Shown here piece after piece: positions 40,172 through 50,600 of a stretch of DNA of 64,000 nucleotides. This DNA is from Drosophila miranda (Eukaryota > Arthropoda > Insecta > Diptera > Drosophilidae). Position 1 is the first letter of the stretch, and each line of letters begins with the position of its first letter. Both the position numbers and the translations under genes were made by a program. The DNA is taken from assembly GCF_003369915.1 (NCBI RefSeq), contig NC_046677.1, positions 23,392,913 through 23,456,912 on the forward strand, given 5' to 3'. The notes beneath the pieces are model-generated. The model was not told the origin of the DNA and searched no databases. It worked only from the letters and a program-made list of their open reading frames with translations.

Positions 40172-40780
40172 CAAATATAATTGTAAAAGCTATTACGAAA
40201 ACAGTCTTTCAATAACCAAGAACGGGCTTGAGGTTTGTCTGGGATTAATTTAAATGTTTGATTGATTGATTGTTCTATTGTAACATAACATTTGGTTTAC
40301 TTAATTGGCTATAAGGTACCATATATTAACTTTAATTAAACTATAGTTACATGATAATATATATAATTAAATAATAGTTTACAGCGTTGACAGCGAAGTT
40401 CGATTCGACTGCATAATGTTTTGGAATTGTTTTTGTAGGAGGCGTGTGTGTTTGCAATACTATTCGTATCTGTATCTGTGTTTGCTTTGGCTTTGGCTAG
40501 GACAATGCCGGCATCTATATCTATTCCATATAGAGCCGATTGCACTATTTCTGACTGATAGCATCTCCACTGCTACTTCTACCTCTACTCCTCTCACTGG
40601 GTGCGATTGCGGGGTGTGCTGGCGAGGTTGTGGTTTCCTTTTGGCCAGGATTCGAGCTGCACTCTGTGCGAGGTCCGGGCCAGGCATTTCCCATGCCTGG
40701 CCGGGGCCAGCTCTGGATGACATGACTCTAAACACAAACCAAAAATTGATTAACTTTCGGTTCGGTCTCCATGCATCTCT

Positions 40781-42172
40781 CTATCTGCTCATGATTTCGT
40801 CGATGGTGAAACCTAGGGTGCGCTTGGGCTTCTCCGTGGTGGTAGACGAGGCGGATGACGACGAGGACAGATCCAGGACGGGCATGTGGTGATGTTGATG
40901 ATGATGATGATGGTGGACCAACTGTTCAGGTTGAGGCGAGCTCAATGCCTGTGCTGGTGCCCCACCACTGGAAGGGGATGTGGGTGTAGTTGGTGACGTG
41001 GCCTCCTTGCTGCTCTGCTCGCTGTGGCTCTGCAGATGGCTCTTGAGGTTCGCCCGCTGGTTGAAGCTTCGCTGGCAGATTGGGCACTTGTGAGGGCCCT
41101 CCTCCAAGTGCGTGACCTTGTGTACAGCCAGGGTGCGGGACTGGCAGAAGCCCTTGCCGCAGTCGCTGCACTTAAAGGGCTTGTCCTTGGAGTGGATGTA
41201 GCGATGGTCCCGCAGATGATCCTGCCGCCGGAAGGCTTTGCCGCAAATGTCGCAGGAATACGGACGCTCGTCCGTGTGGGTGCGCTCGTGGATAAGGAGG
41301 TTGTAGGATTTGGTGAACTGCCGGTTGCAGTACTTGCAGATGAACTGCTTCTTTGGTCGGCTGCTGCCGGAGCCAGTGGCTCCTCCCGCTCCCGAGGTAC
41401 CGCTCAGCTTCATGGTGGGCAGGGCGCCAAAGTGGCGGCCAGCGGCGATGTGGAGACCGTGCAATCCCGCGGGGTATGGCCTCACGCCATGGGGATGATG
41501 ATGCGGATGCTGGTGTGGGTGGGCCTGGGCGTGGCCGTGGTGCGAGTGGTGGTGTGGGTGGGCATGGGCGTGGGCGTGGTGCGGATGGTGGTGTGCCTGG
41601 GCCTGTGCCGCCTGCTGCTGCTGTTGTTGCTGATAGAGGGCTGCGTTGCGGATCCAGTGATTCATTAGCTGCTGGTGTACTGCAACGGGATCGGCGCTGG
41701 CCGCAGCTCCGGCTGCAGCTGCCGCATAAACGGGATAGTGGGGATGTTGTTGCTGCTGCTGCTGCATCTGCAACCAGAGACGATGTTGCTGCTGCTGCTG
41801 TTGCTGCTGCTGTTGGTACTGTGCCATGTGCCGCATATGGAGCTGTGTGGCTACCGCCTCATCGGCGGTTGTGGAGTGGTGTCCCCTTCGCAGGGGCTCC
41901 TCTGTGGGTGTGTGCGGCGGTGTTAGCATTGGGGAGAGACTGCTCTCGCGCTCCTCTTTAATCACAATGAAATCGTCTTCGGCAAAGTCTGGAAAAAGAT
42001 CGAAAGAAAGTGATTTTGTTAGATTCGTTCAACTCCAGATACATGTTGGGTGTGTTAGAGTAATCCGTTTTGCCGTCGCTGTTTTTTGCGGATAATTACC
42101 TTGTTCTCTGCTGATATTGAGCTCGTCGTCGACGGTTATGTTGCTGATCGGCGAGGCGGAAGTGGAAGACAT
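40781..42172 (-). CDS. odd: Odd-skipped: pair-rule C2H2 zinc-finger transcriptional repressor (426 aa)
   Basis: The coding sequence joins 42172-42100 (24 codons plus one base, [11 protein letters not shown]...) and 41988-40781. The 111-bp intron has a GTAATT donor and a TTCCAG acceptor. The N-terminus with the IKEE and [13 protein letters not shown] motifs, the Gln runs, the His-rich central region and the C-terminus all follow the D. melanogaster Odd layout; I recall about 392 aa there, and the extra length is in Gln/His/Ala repeats. Four C2H2 fingers span about residues 242-262, 270-290, 298-318 and 326-346. The C-terminal FTIDEIM (about 418-424) is the eh1-like motif known to recruit the co-repressor Groucho. 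Odd is a nuclear repressor of segment-polarity and pair-rule targets in the embryo and also acts in leg joints and nephrocyte/pericardial lineages. It is transcribed in the same direction as sob. Confidence 0.97.
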
Positions 42173-42386
42173 GGTAATCCCCGTTTGTATTTGGTTTGAA
42201 CTGATCTCGAAACTTCACTTGTTATTCACTGTAGAATCAATCTACTGTTTGTTCTCTTCGCTTTGCTTTGGTTTCTTTTCTGCTCTGTATGTTCCGTAAA
42301 TTATTTACGTAAATGTATCTTTCACTTGTATCTGGTTGTTCAGTGCGATCTCTTGAATGCGACGTGCCCTCGACAACGTCTCGAAA

Positions 42387-42397
42387 TAAACTGAATT
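42387..42397 (-). promoter_or_regulatory. Candidate odd initiator (transcription start near 42392)
   Basis: On the minus strand AAATTCAGTTT contains TCAGTT, a match to the fly initiator consensus TCAKTY, with A+1 at 42392. This gives a 5' UTR of about 220 nt. There is no TATA box at the expected position and no clear DPE at +28, so the call rests on the Inr and the distance alone. Confidence 0.35.
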
Positions 42398-42450
42398 TCG
42401 TTGCGAACGCCGCTCTCCGACTCAAACTCGTGTGAATCGTACGAGTGCTA

Positions 42451-42530
42451 TCTCTTTCTATGCCTGTTCATCTCTCTCTTTCTCTCGTATACTCTCTCGC
42501 TGGCTCTCTCTCTATCTCTCTCTATCTTTC
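42451..42530. promoter_or_regulatory. CT/GAGA tract upstream of the odd promoter
   Basis: A dense run of TCTCTC words, about 60-140 bp upstream of the candidate odd initiator, offers several GAGA-factor sites (GAGAG on the minus strand). This is a common architecture of fly developmental promoters. Confidence 0.4.
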
Positions 42531-42560
42531 GCGCTGTGTGTGTGCGCGTGTTGAGTGACT

Positions 42561-42620
42561 TCTGCTGCTGTTGGTGCCTGCCACTACTGCTGCTGCTGGT
42601 GCTGCTGCTGCTGCTGCTGT
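42561..42620. repeat. CTG-rich imperfect trinucleotide repeat
   Basis: Interrupted (CTG)n lies upstream of the odd promoter. It creates spurious long reading frames on both strands. Confidence 0.8.
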
Positions 42621-43035
42621 GGATGTATCTGTATCTGAGAGTAGCGCTCGTTAATAACTGAATGCAACTGCGGACTCGTCGATCCGTTTTGAAGGCTCCG
42701 CGAGCAGTGGAATGGAATGGAGTGGAGTGGAGAGAGGAGCGAACGCGGACCGACCATCTGGGGTTGAATTTATTTGGAAATGGTAGATACGTCCACGCCT
42801 ACCCTGCTGCCCAGTCGAGCTCTGGGATTGGCTGGCTGCCGTGCGCTGCTGTATCTGTATCTTTTGTGTCATTGTTGTTGCTATTGTATCTGCGCGTGTA
42901 CCCAGTGCCTGGCCGGGCCGGGCCCCGACTCTGACTCTGACTCTCGTGACGTGACTCTTACTCTGGGACGACTCTGAGTATCCGTCTCCGTGGCAGTAAA
43001 CAAGCGGAAACTGTTGGCCTGACGGTCGGACGCCC

Positions 43036-43127
43036 GTTGTTGCTGCTGCTGCTGGCTGCTGCTGGCTGCTGCTGCCGCTGCTGCTGTTGCTGCCTCCGTT
43101 GCTGCTGGCTGCTGCTGCTGCTTCTGC
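43036..43127. repeat. CTG/GCTGCTG imperfect tandem repeat
   Basis: About 90 bp of interrupted CTG units (GCTGGCTGCTGCTGGCTG and variants). It is responsible for a 192-codon minus-strand frame that I do not accept as a gene. Confidence 0.85.
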
Positions 43128-44069
43128 CGACTGGTGGCAGGCGGCAGTCGTCAGGCAGCCATTGCTGCCCGCATCCTTATCCCAAAAGCAAACCCAAACC
43201 AATCCCTGTCCAATCCCACCCAGGCGCATGTGCCAGCCGCAGCTGCATCCCCGCCAGGGAGCCCATCCACATCCTCGTGCCCATCCTCAATCCTCGTCTG
43301 TTTTCAACCTTTTTAATGTCGTGCTGGCTCCTCGCCCCAGGATATTGTAATCTATTGTCCCTGTGCTCTGCACTCTGCACTGTTTGTCCGTGTGATTCGT
43401 TTTCACTTAAATTTTAATTTGCAATACAAATCACTTTTTTTTAACGTTTACACTTTAAAACGGGAATTCAATTAGTGGCATCAAAGAGACTCACTTTTGG
43501 GCCAAAATAATGAGGGGATTGATGGTTACTCTGATTCCCATTTCCCCAAAAATTGAATATGGAAAACATATTTGCAATGGCAAAAGGGATAAACGGATTT
43601 CCCAGAGGATATTTAAGCAATCAATTTGCAGTATGATGGAATAATGATAGAAGTTTCGAACTTTTCCCATCAAAAGTGACTCCCTATTTGGGTGAACTTT
43701 TTACCAGGCATTGCCAATTGCCTTTAATGAGTTTCGCATTCGAAATGCTTCATGCTACTCAATTGTATCTCCAAATGAGCTATAATTGAATCGAGAGACA
43801 AGCAGGTGCAATTTATGGATAGCAGTGAAAGGTGAAAATTTTAAGGGTATTTAAGCGCGAACACTAAGAAAAGATACACCTGAATGTGGTTGGCCTACAG
43901 AAAATAGTTCGACGATGATTCCATGTTGTTTAGATGAAGATACTTATACAGACTTAAATATTATAAATAAATCTCAATATAAATAGTCTTTTTCATTCCA
44001 CAATCTTTACACAAAAACTTAAAGACCAAGTGACGATCATCCAATTGAATCCTAATTCCTATTTTGGAT

Positions 44070-44202
44070 TTCCCACACATTAAAAAATATTTCAAAATTT
44101 CCAACCAACAAATTATGGATATTCTTATCCCATTATCTCCTGCTTCCGAATTCCCTGCAGTACATCCCCTCGAATTTGACTTGTCGACTTGTCTTTCCCA
44201 CA
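44070..44202. promoter_or_regulatory. Pair of Su(H)-type sites upstream of odd
   Basis: TTCCCACA (reverse complement TGTGGGAA, a high-affinity Su(H) word) occurs at 44070-44077 and 44195-44202 in the same orientation, 1.7-1.8 kb upstream of the candidate odd start. Odd-family genes are known Notch-responsive genes in leg segmentation, so a Notch-response element is plausible. Two 8-mers alone are weak evidence. Confidence 0.25.
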
Positions 44203-45149
44203 GCGTTTCCGTAATCTCCGGCTAAGCCATGAACCAAGCAAAACAAAACGAAACGAGACATTTCCCATTGATAGGTTTTACCCACTTAAGCACAGACTCA
44301 ACGTAGGACCAGGATCAACATCAGCATCAGGACTAAGCCCATTGCGACACACTCCGTCACAGACTCTGGACTCTGGGATTGACTTTTCCTAGTCGCGTGA
44401 TCCTCTGGACGAAAGCCAATTAAACAATATTTAGACAACAGGCTCAATAAACTTTCCCATCATCAAACATGGCTGAATCAATAGCCGCATCCTGCGAGTG
44501 AAGGATTTCCTCATGGCCAGATCAAATCTTTATTCTATCCATCACCATACATATGCACTAAACGACGAGTATGTGCGATGGGATGTGTGCCGTACCGTCG
44601 GATTCGTGGGCAGCTTTAGCGTTTGGCAATTGTCGCCGCTGTTGACACGGGGCAAACAGTCGGCGAACTTTTCCATTTCAAAGTGACAGGGACGGAGGGA
44701 CGGACAGACGGTGAACGGTGACTCCTCCTCTGTGACGGTGACTCTTCCACCGACTGACTCTCTGACTCTCCGCTCTTTGCTTTTGGAGTCGCGCGCAGTA
44801 ATTAACATCATGTCATAAGTGTACAAAGGCAAATAAATAAATAAATAGATAGATAAACACACAAACAGAGTGGAACCGGAGACACACATGAAAGACCCAG
44901 ACCGAATATTTCCCAGCGTACATTCCCATATGATATATGGCGTGGCACTGACTTCCTGCTATTGCTGTTTGTTGTTATCAACACATGGCCAAAAAGGATT
45001 AGGATTCAGCTAACACACATGTTCCTGTATTTGCATATAGGAAGGAGACCAGATCTAGAGCCGCATCCTCAAATTCATCTTCATACATCCATCACGGAAA
45101 CGGAAACAATCCAGAGATATACGCGGAGAGAGAGAGCTCCTTAAAGACC

Positions 45150-45620
45150 ATAAAAAAAGATGGGAAGGCGAAGGCCAAGGACCTGCACTAATAAAGAAGT
45201 CATTGGCTGGGCCATAAAGCCATAAAAAACTATAAAACTGGCCCTCTGCTCGACATTAGTAGCCTGCCATTGTATCTCGACCTCGTCCTCTGCGAAAAGT
45301 TGGAGGAAAAAAAATGTAGAGCGTAAAAAATATAACAACGAGAGCAAAAAATCACAAAATCATCATAAAACCGAAAAATGACAACTTACTTACCATAAAA
45401 ATCTGGCAAACACTTCGCAGAAGATGCCACAGAAAGACCCTCGGGTCTCCATGGCTCTACCTCTGACTTTCTGGACTCTGACCCGGTTTTTAGCAATATT
45501 TTGTGCATTTTTTGTTTTGTTTTGTTTTTTTGTATGTTTTTTCGTTAGGGCCATGCATATTTTATGATATTTTTTCATGTTTCCACGAAAAAAATTAGAT
45601 TTTTTAGGCCAAAAATGTCG
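45150..45620. promoter_or_regulatory. Candidate odd stripe enhancer (Hunchback/Caudal-like site cluster)
   Basis: The block sits about 2.8-3.2 kb upstream of the candidate odd start. It contains repeated CATAAA/TTTATG words (Caudal-like), near 45150, 45210, 45220, 45364, 45394 and 45560. It also contains many A6-A7 or T6-T7 runs of the Hunchback type (ATAAAAAA, GTTTTTTG). The density stands out against the flanks. In D. melanogaster, odd stripe elements lie a few kb upstream of the gene; the equivalence is inferred. Confidence 0.3.
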
Positions 45621-45857
45621 CTGCATTGTTAACGCCAGTGTCAGTTGCTGTTGCAGTCACTGTCTATGGGCAATAACTGTAAAATTACTTTTTAGTGGCC
45701 CATATGGGTCAGGGGTTTCGATTTTCGTTTTTCGCTCTTCGCTTTTTTCCACAAAATCGACTTTTTGTGAGTCAAGGCAACAAATTGGAAAAACTAAGAA
45801 TAAACGTACTGATATTTTTGATGACCTTCGTTGCTTGGAATACAATTTTTTTCTTTT

Positions 45858-46204
45858 GAATCAGACCTCTTTAAGCTACTGGGATCTTTAGTTGATCTTC
45901 TAAGAAAGCATTGCACTTGCTAAGTAAAAACTTAAGAAAATGGTTGCTGGTGACCAACACAGTAAAACTTAAATGCATTTTCCTCTGAGTTAAACTACTT
46001 TCAAAAACTACTTAATTGAAACTTAAACTTAATTGAAACTAGTCCAAGAATCGTTTTCACAAAAAATAGAGCAGCAGAAATGTTTTTTTCCCAGCATTTT
46101 TCAAGGTAACTCCCTGAAGATCTATGATTTAGCCTTGAACATAACATTTTTCTACGAGTCAAACTTCCTTAAGCTACTGACATCTTTGTTTATCTTCCAA
46201 GAAA
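45858..46204. repeat. Diverged direct repeat, two 50-bp copies about 298 bp apart
   Basis: Copies at 45858-45907 and 46156-46204 share (C/A)A(A/G)AC...TTAAGCTACTG..ATCTTT.(G/T)TT.ATCTTC(T/C)(A)AGAAA. Divergence is moderate, so it is an old tandem duplication with conserved words such as TTAAGCTACTG. Confidence 0.6.
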
Positions 46205-47403
46205 CCAAGAATCAATGCCATCTCTAGAAGTCTTTTTTTATTTCCCTCCCATAATGGATTTCCTGCAGATGGGTGGGGTTAAAGTTAAATCCAACATCAT
46301 TTTCTCATACATCAAGTCGAAAAGATAGACAGAGAGAGATGAAGATAGAGAGAGAGAGCGAGAGCGAAAGATCTTGTAAGAAGGCAAAAACTTGGTTCAA
46401 GGCTTAGCCTCGAAAGCAATTTGCAATTTCATGGCAAAACAGAAAGAGAGAAAGCCTCCGAAGGAGAAGGAAGGCAGAAGGTCCAATGAGGTAGAAGAAA
46501 AAACAATTTGAGTTATTGAAAATGCTTCCAATGAACTGCTGAACACAACACCAATTTCCCAGCAACGCCAAAAAGTTGCAAAAATTGTTCCACGGCAGTC
46601 CTTGAGATTCGCATTATAATTAGGTAAATATGGGCATTATACGATCAGAAGTCAAGGCCTGGGTGCAGTACGGGTGCATGCTGCATTGTTGCGATTTGAA
46701 TTGCTTGCGAAAAGTATCTAAACACACCATAAACGCGTCACGCCCGCGACTCCTTTTGGGCCAGGCCAATGCGAAGAGTATCGCGGCTGGGCCATAAACG
46801 GGCGGGCGGGTGAATCGGCCAAGGACAAGGCAACCATAAGTTGCCACGACCAAAACCAAAACATTCGGTCCTCTACGACCCCTTCGAAAAAGGGGTGTAA
46901 TCTTTACCAGCGTAATTAAAGGGGTGTTGATGCCCAACCCAGGTAGCCCTGGCCAGCCCTTGCCAGCCCTTCTCCTGCAATCCTCTCCTGTCTTGTCCCT
47001 GGGTTATGGTTATGACCAAATCCTGGAACTAACCCTAAATGTTCTCCTTAGGGTTCGCTCCTTTTGGCTTGCCTTCATTGTCTTTCACCTTGCGGTGGGC
47101 GCGACGCACTTTTACTCCTTCCTCGGCTTCTACTTCTACTCCGCTCTATTCCTTCTGCTCACCGGACCCGCTCACGCACGACAATAGTACGGGGAAATCG
47201 GAGAAACTCTCGCTCGAACAAAAGGAGTAGCCCAAGGATTAGTGAACTTCGCAAAAGGCACTTCTCTTCAGGTCTGTGTATTTGTGTGTGTGTGGCCTTG
47301 CCAAAAGGAGTCACTACGCATATCTTCTCAAAGTGTGTACATATCCTCGATGTTTCGTGTGTTGCGAATCCCAGGAAGGGTTACGGTTTTAGTCCAGGGA
47401 AGG

Positions 47404-47607
47404 GTTTATTTTATTTGTTAAAATAATTAGATTAATCCTTTGAGAGTTGACTTTTCTGGTCATATTAGTGCAGCGAGAGGCTACTCCCCCATACACACTA
47501 TTTCCTGTAGCGAATCAAAAGGGTTTTTCGGTTTGGTTTGGTTTGAGATTCGTTACCCCCGAAAGGATTGCAGTTTATTTGCTAAAATAATTAGATTAAT
47601 CCTTTGA
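47404..47607. promoter_or_regulatory. Duplicated homeodomain/Bicoid-type site block upstream of odd
   Basis: TAAAATAATTAGATTAATCC followed by TTTGA occurs identically at about 47419-47443 and 47583-47607, each preceded by GTTTATTT. Each copy offers an Antp-class TAATTA and a K50-class TAATCC site. The blocks lie about 5 kb upstream of the odd start. The flanks are also loosely duplicated (GCGAATC...GGG.T...GTTTATT). This is a candidate early-embryonic enhancer core. Confidence 0.35.
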
Positions 47608-50600
47608 CTTGGAGGAAAACACTTTAATCCCACATTGAGTCTTCTTCAATGGCATGAAGAGTTGGTTCAAATGGAATGGGAATTTTCTGTTTTGGAAACA
47701 TACTTTTTATTGAATAAACTTCAAATTGTACGGTTTTTGGGAAAGCCAATGATGATAGAGCTAATGATCTTTTCATCATGAAATTTTCAACATGATTCTT
47801 TAAAAACTTACCTTAACTCAAATATAACGTAAATATTCATCAATTAATCTTATATCTGAGATGTTCTATTCGGTTTTCTTGGTATAAAGGTATCCAACTC
47901 ATCTTCTAATTCGACTTATACTCTTACGGATTGGGAAACAAGGTTTCCGGTCTCGACAAATTCTCTTTGTGCAGTGAAATTTTCTTCCCGATTTTCAGTA
48001 AATTTTATATCTTATATTTTCCATTCAAATTATGTGGAATCAGTGTTTTATTTTCTTTGGTATGCTATGTTTTCGCACCGTTGTTGGAACACACAGTAAG
48101 ATATTTAGATCTCAACAAAGACCCGACCCAACTGGAGGCTCCTCCCACTTTTATATCTCCTTTTGGTGGACTGTTGGCTACCTTATGTGTGTGGTAGTAC
48201 ACCCCACATGGGGGGAGGCGGTCGCTTGGGAGCTTATCGAGCCCAGCGTCAGTCACCACATCATCAGCCTAGCAGTCGAGTGCTGTTTGCTGTCAGATCG
48301 TAAACGGAACCAACCCCGTATTTTGATAAGGGACACGAAAATGTCGCAAAAACAGAATGAGTTGGTAAAAAATCTAATGATAAAAAAAACGGCACACTGG
48401 GCCCCAGGTCAAGAGGGGAGGAGGATTGTTTGGGGGGAAGGGTGAAGCGATGACAACTGGGCGACAACACCTTTACGATGCCGGAGGCGGACACGGAGAC
48501 GAAGCCGGAGCCGGAGACCGAGTCACAGGGCGAGCGAGCGGGTGGCTTTGATTTTAGCCGCCGCGCTTGTCATAAACATCGTCCGAGAGGGCCGCCGACC
48601 GCCGACTTTCATATTTTGCCGTCTGTTTCTCTTTTTTCCATTTATTTATTCCTTTTATGCTTTATTTGCGTTTGTGATTTAGCAATATGGCGGATGGGAA
48701 GGCTGTGCTGTGCTGTGCTGTGTGGCAGTGCATGTGGATGTGGATGGCTGGCTATATGGCCATCTATATGGTGGTTGGGTCGTAGGAATGGCGGTTGGGT
48801 CCAAAGTAAACCGGCGCCCGCCAATCAAAATGCGTGGCCAGTCTCAACCCATTGATGATAGATTCGATTGAAACCAAAAATATATTTCAAGTGGTCTATC
48901 AATCGTCTATTTATTGAATTGAAATATTCATAGGTAATTGAATGATTATCAAGCAAATGTCTTCCTTAGATTTCGATATGATGGCAGTCTGTGACGAAAA
49001 AGTGAATATAAATTAAAAAGAGAGGCTGCTTAAAAAGGGTTTTGGGACACAAATTGGTTTATCCATCGAATAGGAGGATTATCTAAGGATTGGGGTAACA
49101 TCCAGGAGTTCTTTGCCGAGAAAGGAAGAAAGGATTCTATATTTATGTGTATGTATTTTTTTTTTTGTGAAATGTGATGCATGTAAACACGAGCCAGAAC
49201 TCAACTCTTATAAGAACCTCACCTCAACAAAATGGTGGCGAAAACTACTCGTAGTCCCCAGGCCCACCAACAGTTGAAAGTCTTTGCTTTCGAAAAGATA
49301 CTTTGATTAATTAATAATGGAATTGTTGTGGATCAGTTCCTTGTGGGGGTGCTTGCTGAGGAGCAGAGCAGAGCAGAGGTGTAGGGCTAATTGAAATGGC
49401 TTGAATATACACACAGCTCGGGTTGTAGGTCTTTTCAATTAGCCCAAAAACACCTGGGGAGTGTGTTCACGCTTATGCCCAGCCCCACGTCTCATTAAGG
49501 GAGTATTAATGAAAGGAATGATCCCGCGCAGTGGCCACCCATTGATAGATAACTAGTCATATCGCATGCACTAGAAGGGATACTATATACCACTGCGTAA
49601 TCCAAGACAAGTGTGTAATTAATAATGCTCCATGAGCCAGTGCCCTTTTCCACTCCACTCCCACTCCACTCATTCCAACCGATGATCAATTTTCGATGAT
49701 TTTCCAGTGAAGATCGAAGATCTTGTAAAGTATTCAAATTACGGGGCGACGAAAAGTGTGAAAATGCGTTTTGAACGACACGACACGTCGCACCCATAAC
49801 ATTCTGTGATTTATGATGGCAAAACATGTGCGACCCACAAAAAACACGCAGAGATCGAAGATCAGAGGACAGTGGAGGGGCACAGCGTAGATCAGCTGCA
49901 GCTCCACTATGATTCGACTCGACTCGATCCTTGGACATCCTTCAGCGCCACTTTCGGGGAGTGTCAAGTGTTTGTTGCTCCGATTACATGCAATGTTGGT
50001 TATCCCAATTCGGTTATTAGGGCAGTGTTTACAGTGCGGCGCTATCCATAAATTACTGTAGGCACAAGACCCAACTACAGAAGACCTCGACCAGAACCGA
50101 ACCAAAGAGAAAGCACTTCTCGAGTTCAATTTTGTGGGGTAACCCGAGATGGAATCCTTGGCCGATAACAATTTCTTAAAACTCTCCATTCGCCATTGAG
50201 TTTGTTTATATTTTCGCTGAGACTAATTGTCGACATCAGCCGCATATTGTACGAGTACGCAGTATCCCCATCTGGTGCTCTCGCACAGACATTGAGGCAC
50301 AGAGGCAAGTGCCTCAAGCTACAAGAATTTTGTAGGGAAATCACTTGGAAATTTATTGGTTAAAACTATGTCCAGTTACAGACTCCAGATTGTAATTCCA
50401 TTTGTGTGACTGTGACTTTTGTGTGGTCTCAAATCGCTTTTCCTTTTCCATCTCAAGTGCTGAATGTGGAGTGTAGGGACGTGTTGCAGTTGCATTTTTT
50501 TATGACTACTTACGGCTAATGCGTCTTTCGGGGAACTGTTGCAGCAATACGGTAGTAAATAGTTGCACCACTCAAGTGGCTGGCTGGCTGCCCCGTCGAG

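Noticed and set aside
41024..41668. Long plus-strand frames antisense to odd
   Set aside because: They are shadows of the odd coding sequence in another frame, Val/Leu/Ala-rich because of its repeats.
42651..43229. 192-codon minus-strand frame upstream of odd
   Set aside because: It is carried by the CTG/GCT simple repeats (Ala/Ser/Gln runs), shows no domain, and its remaining sequence is not recognisable protein.
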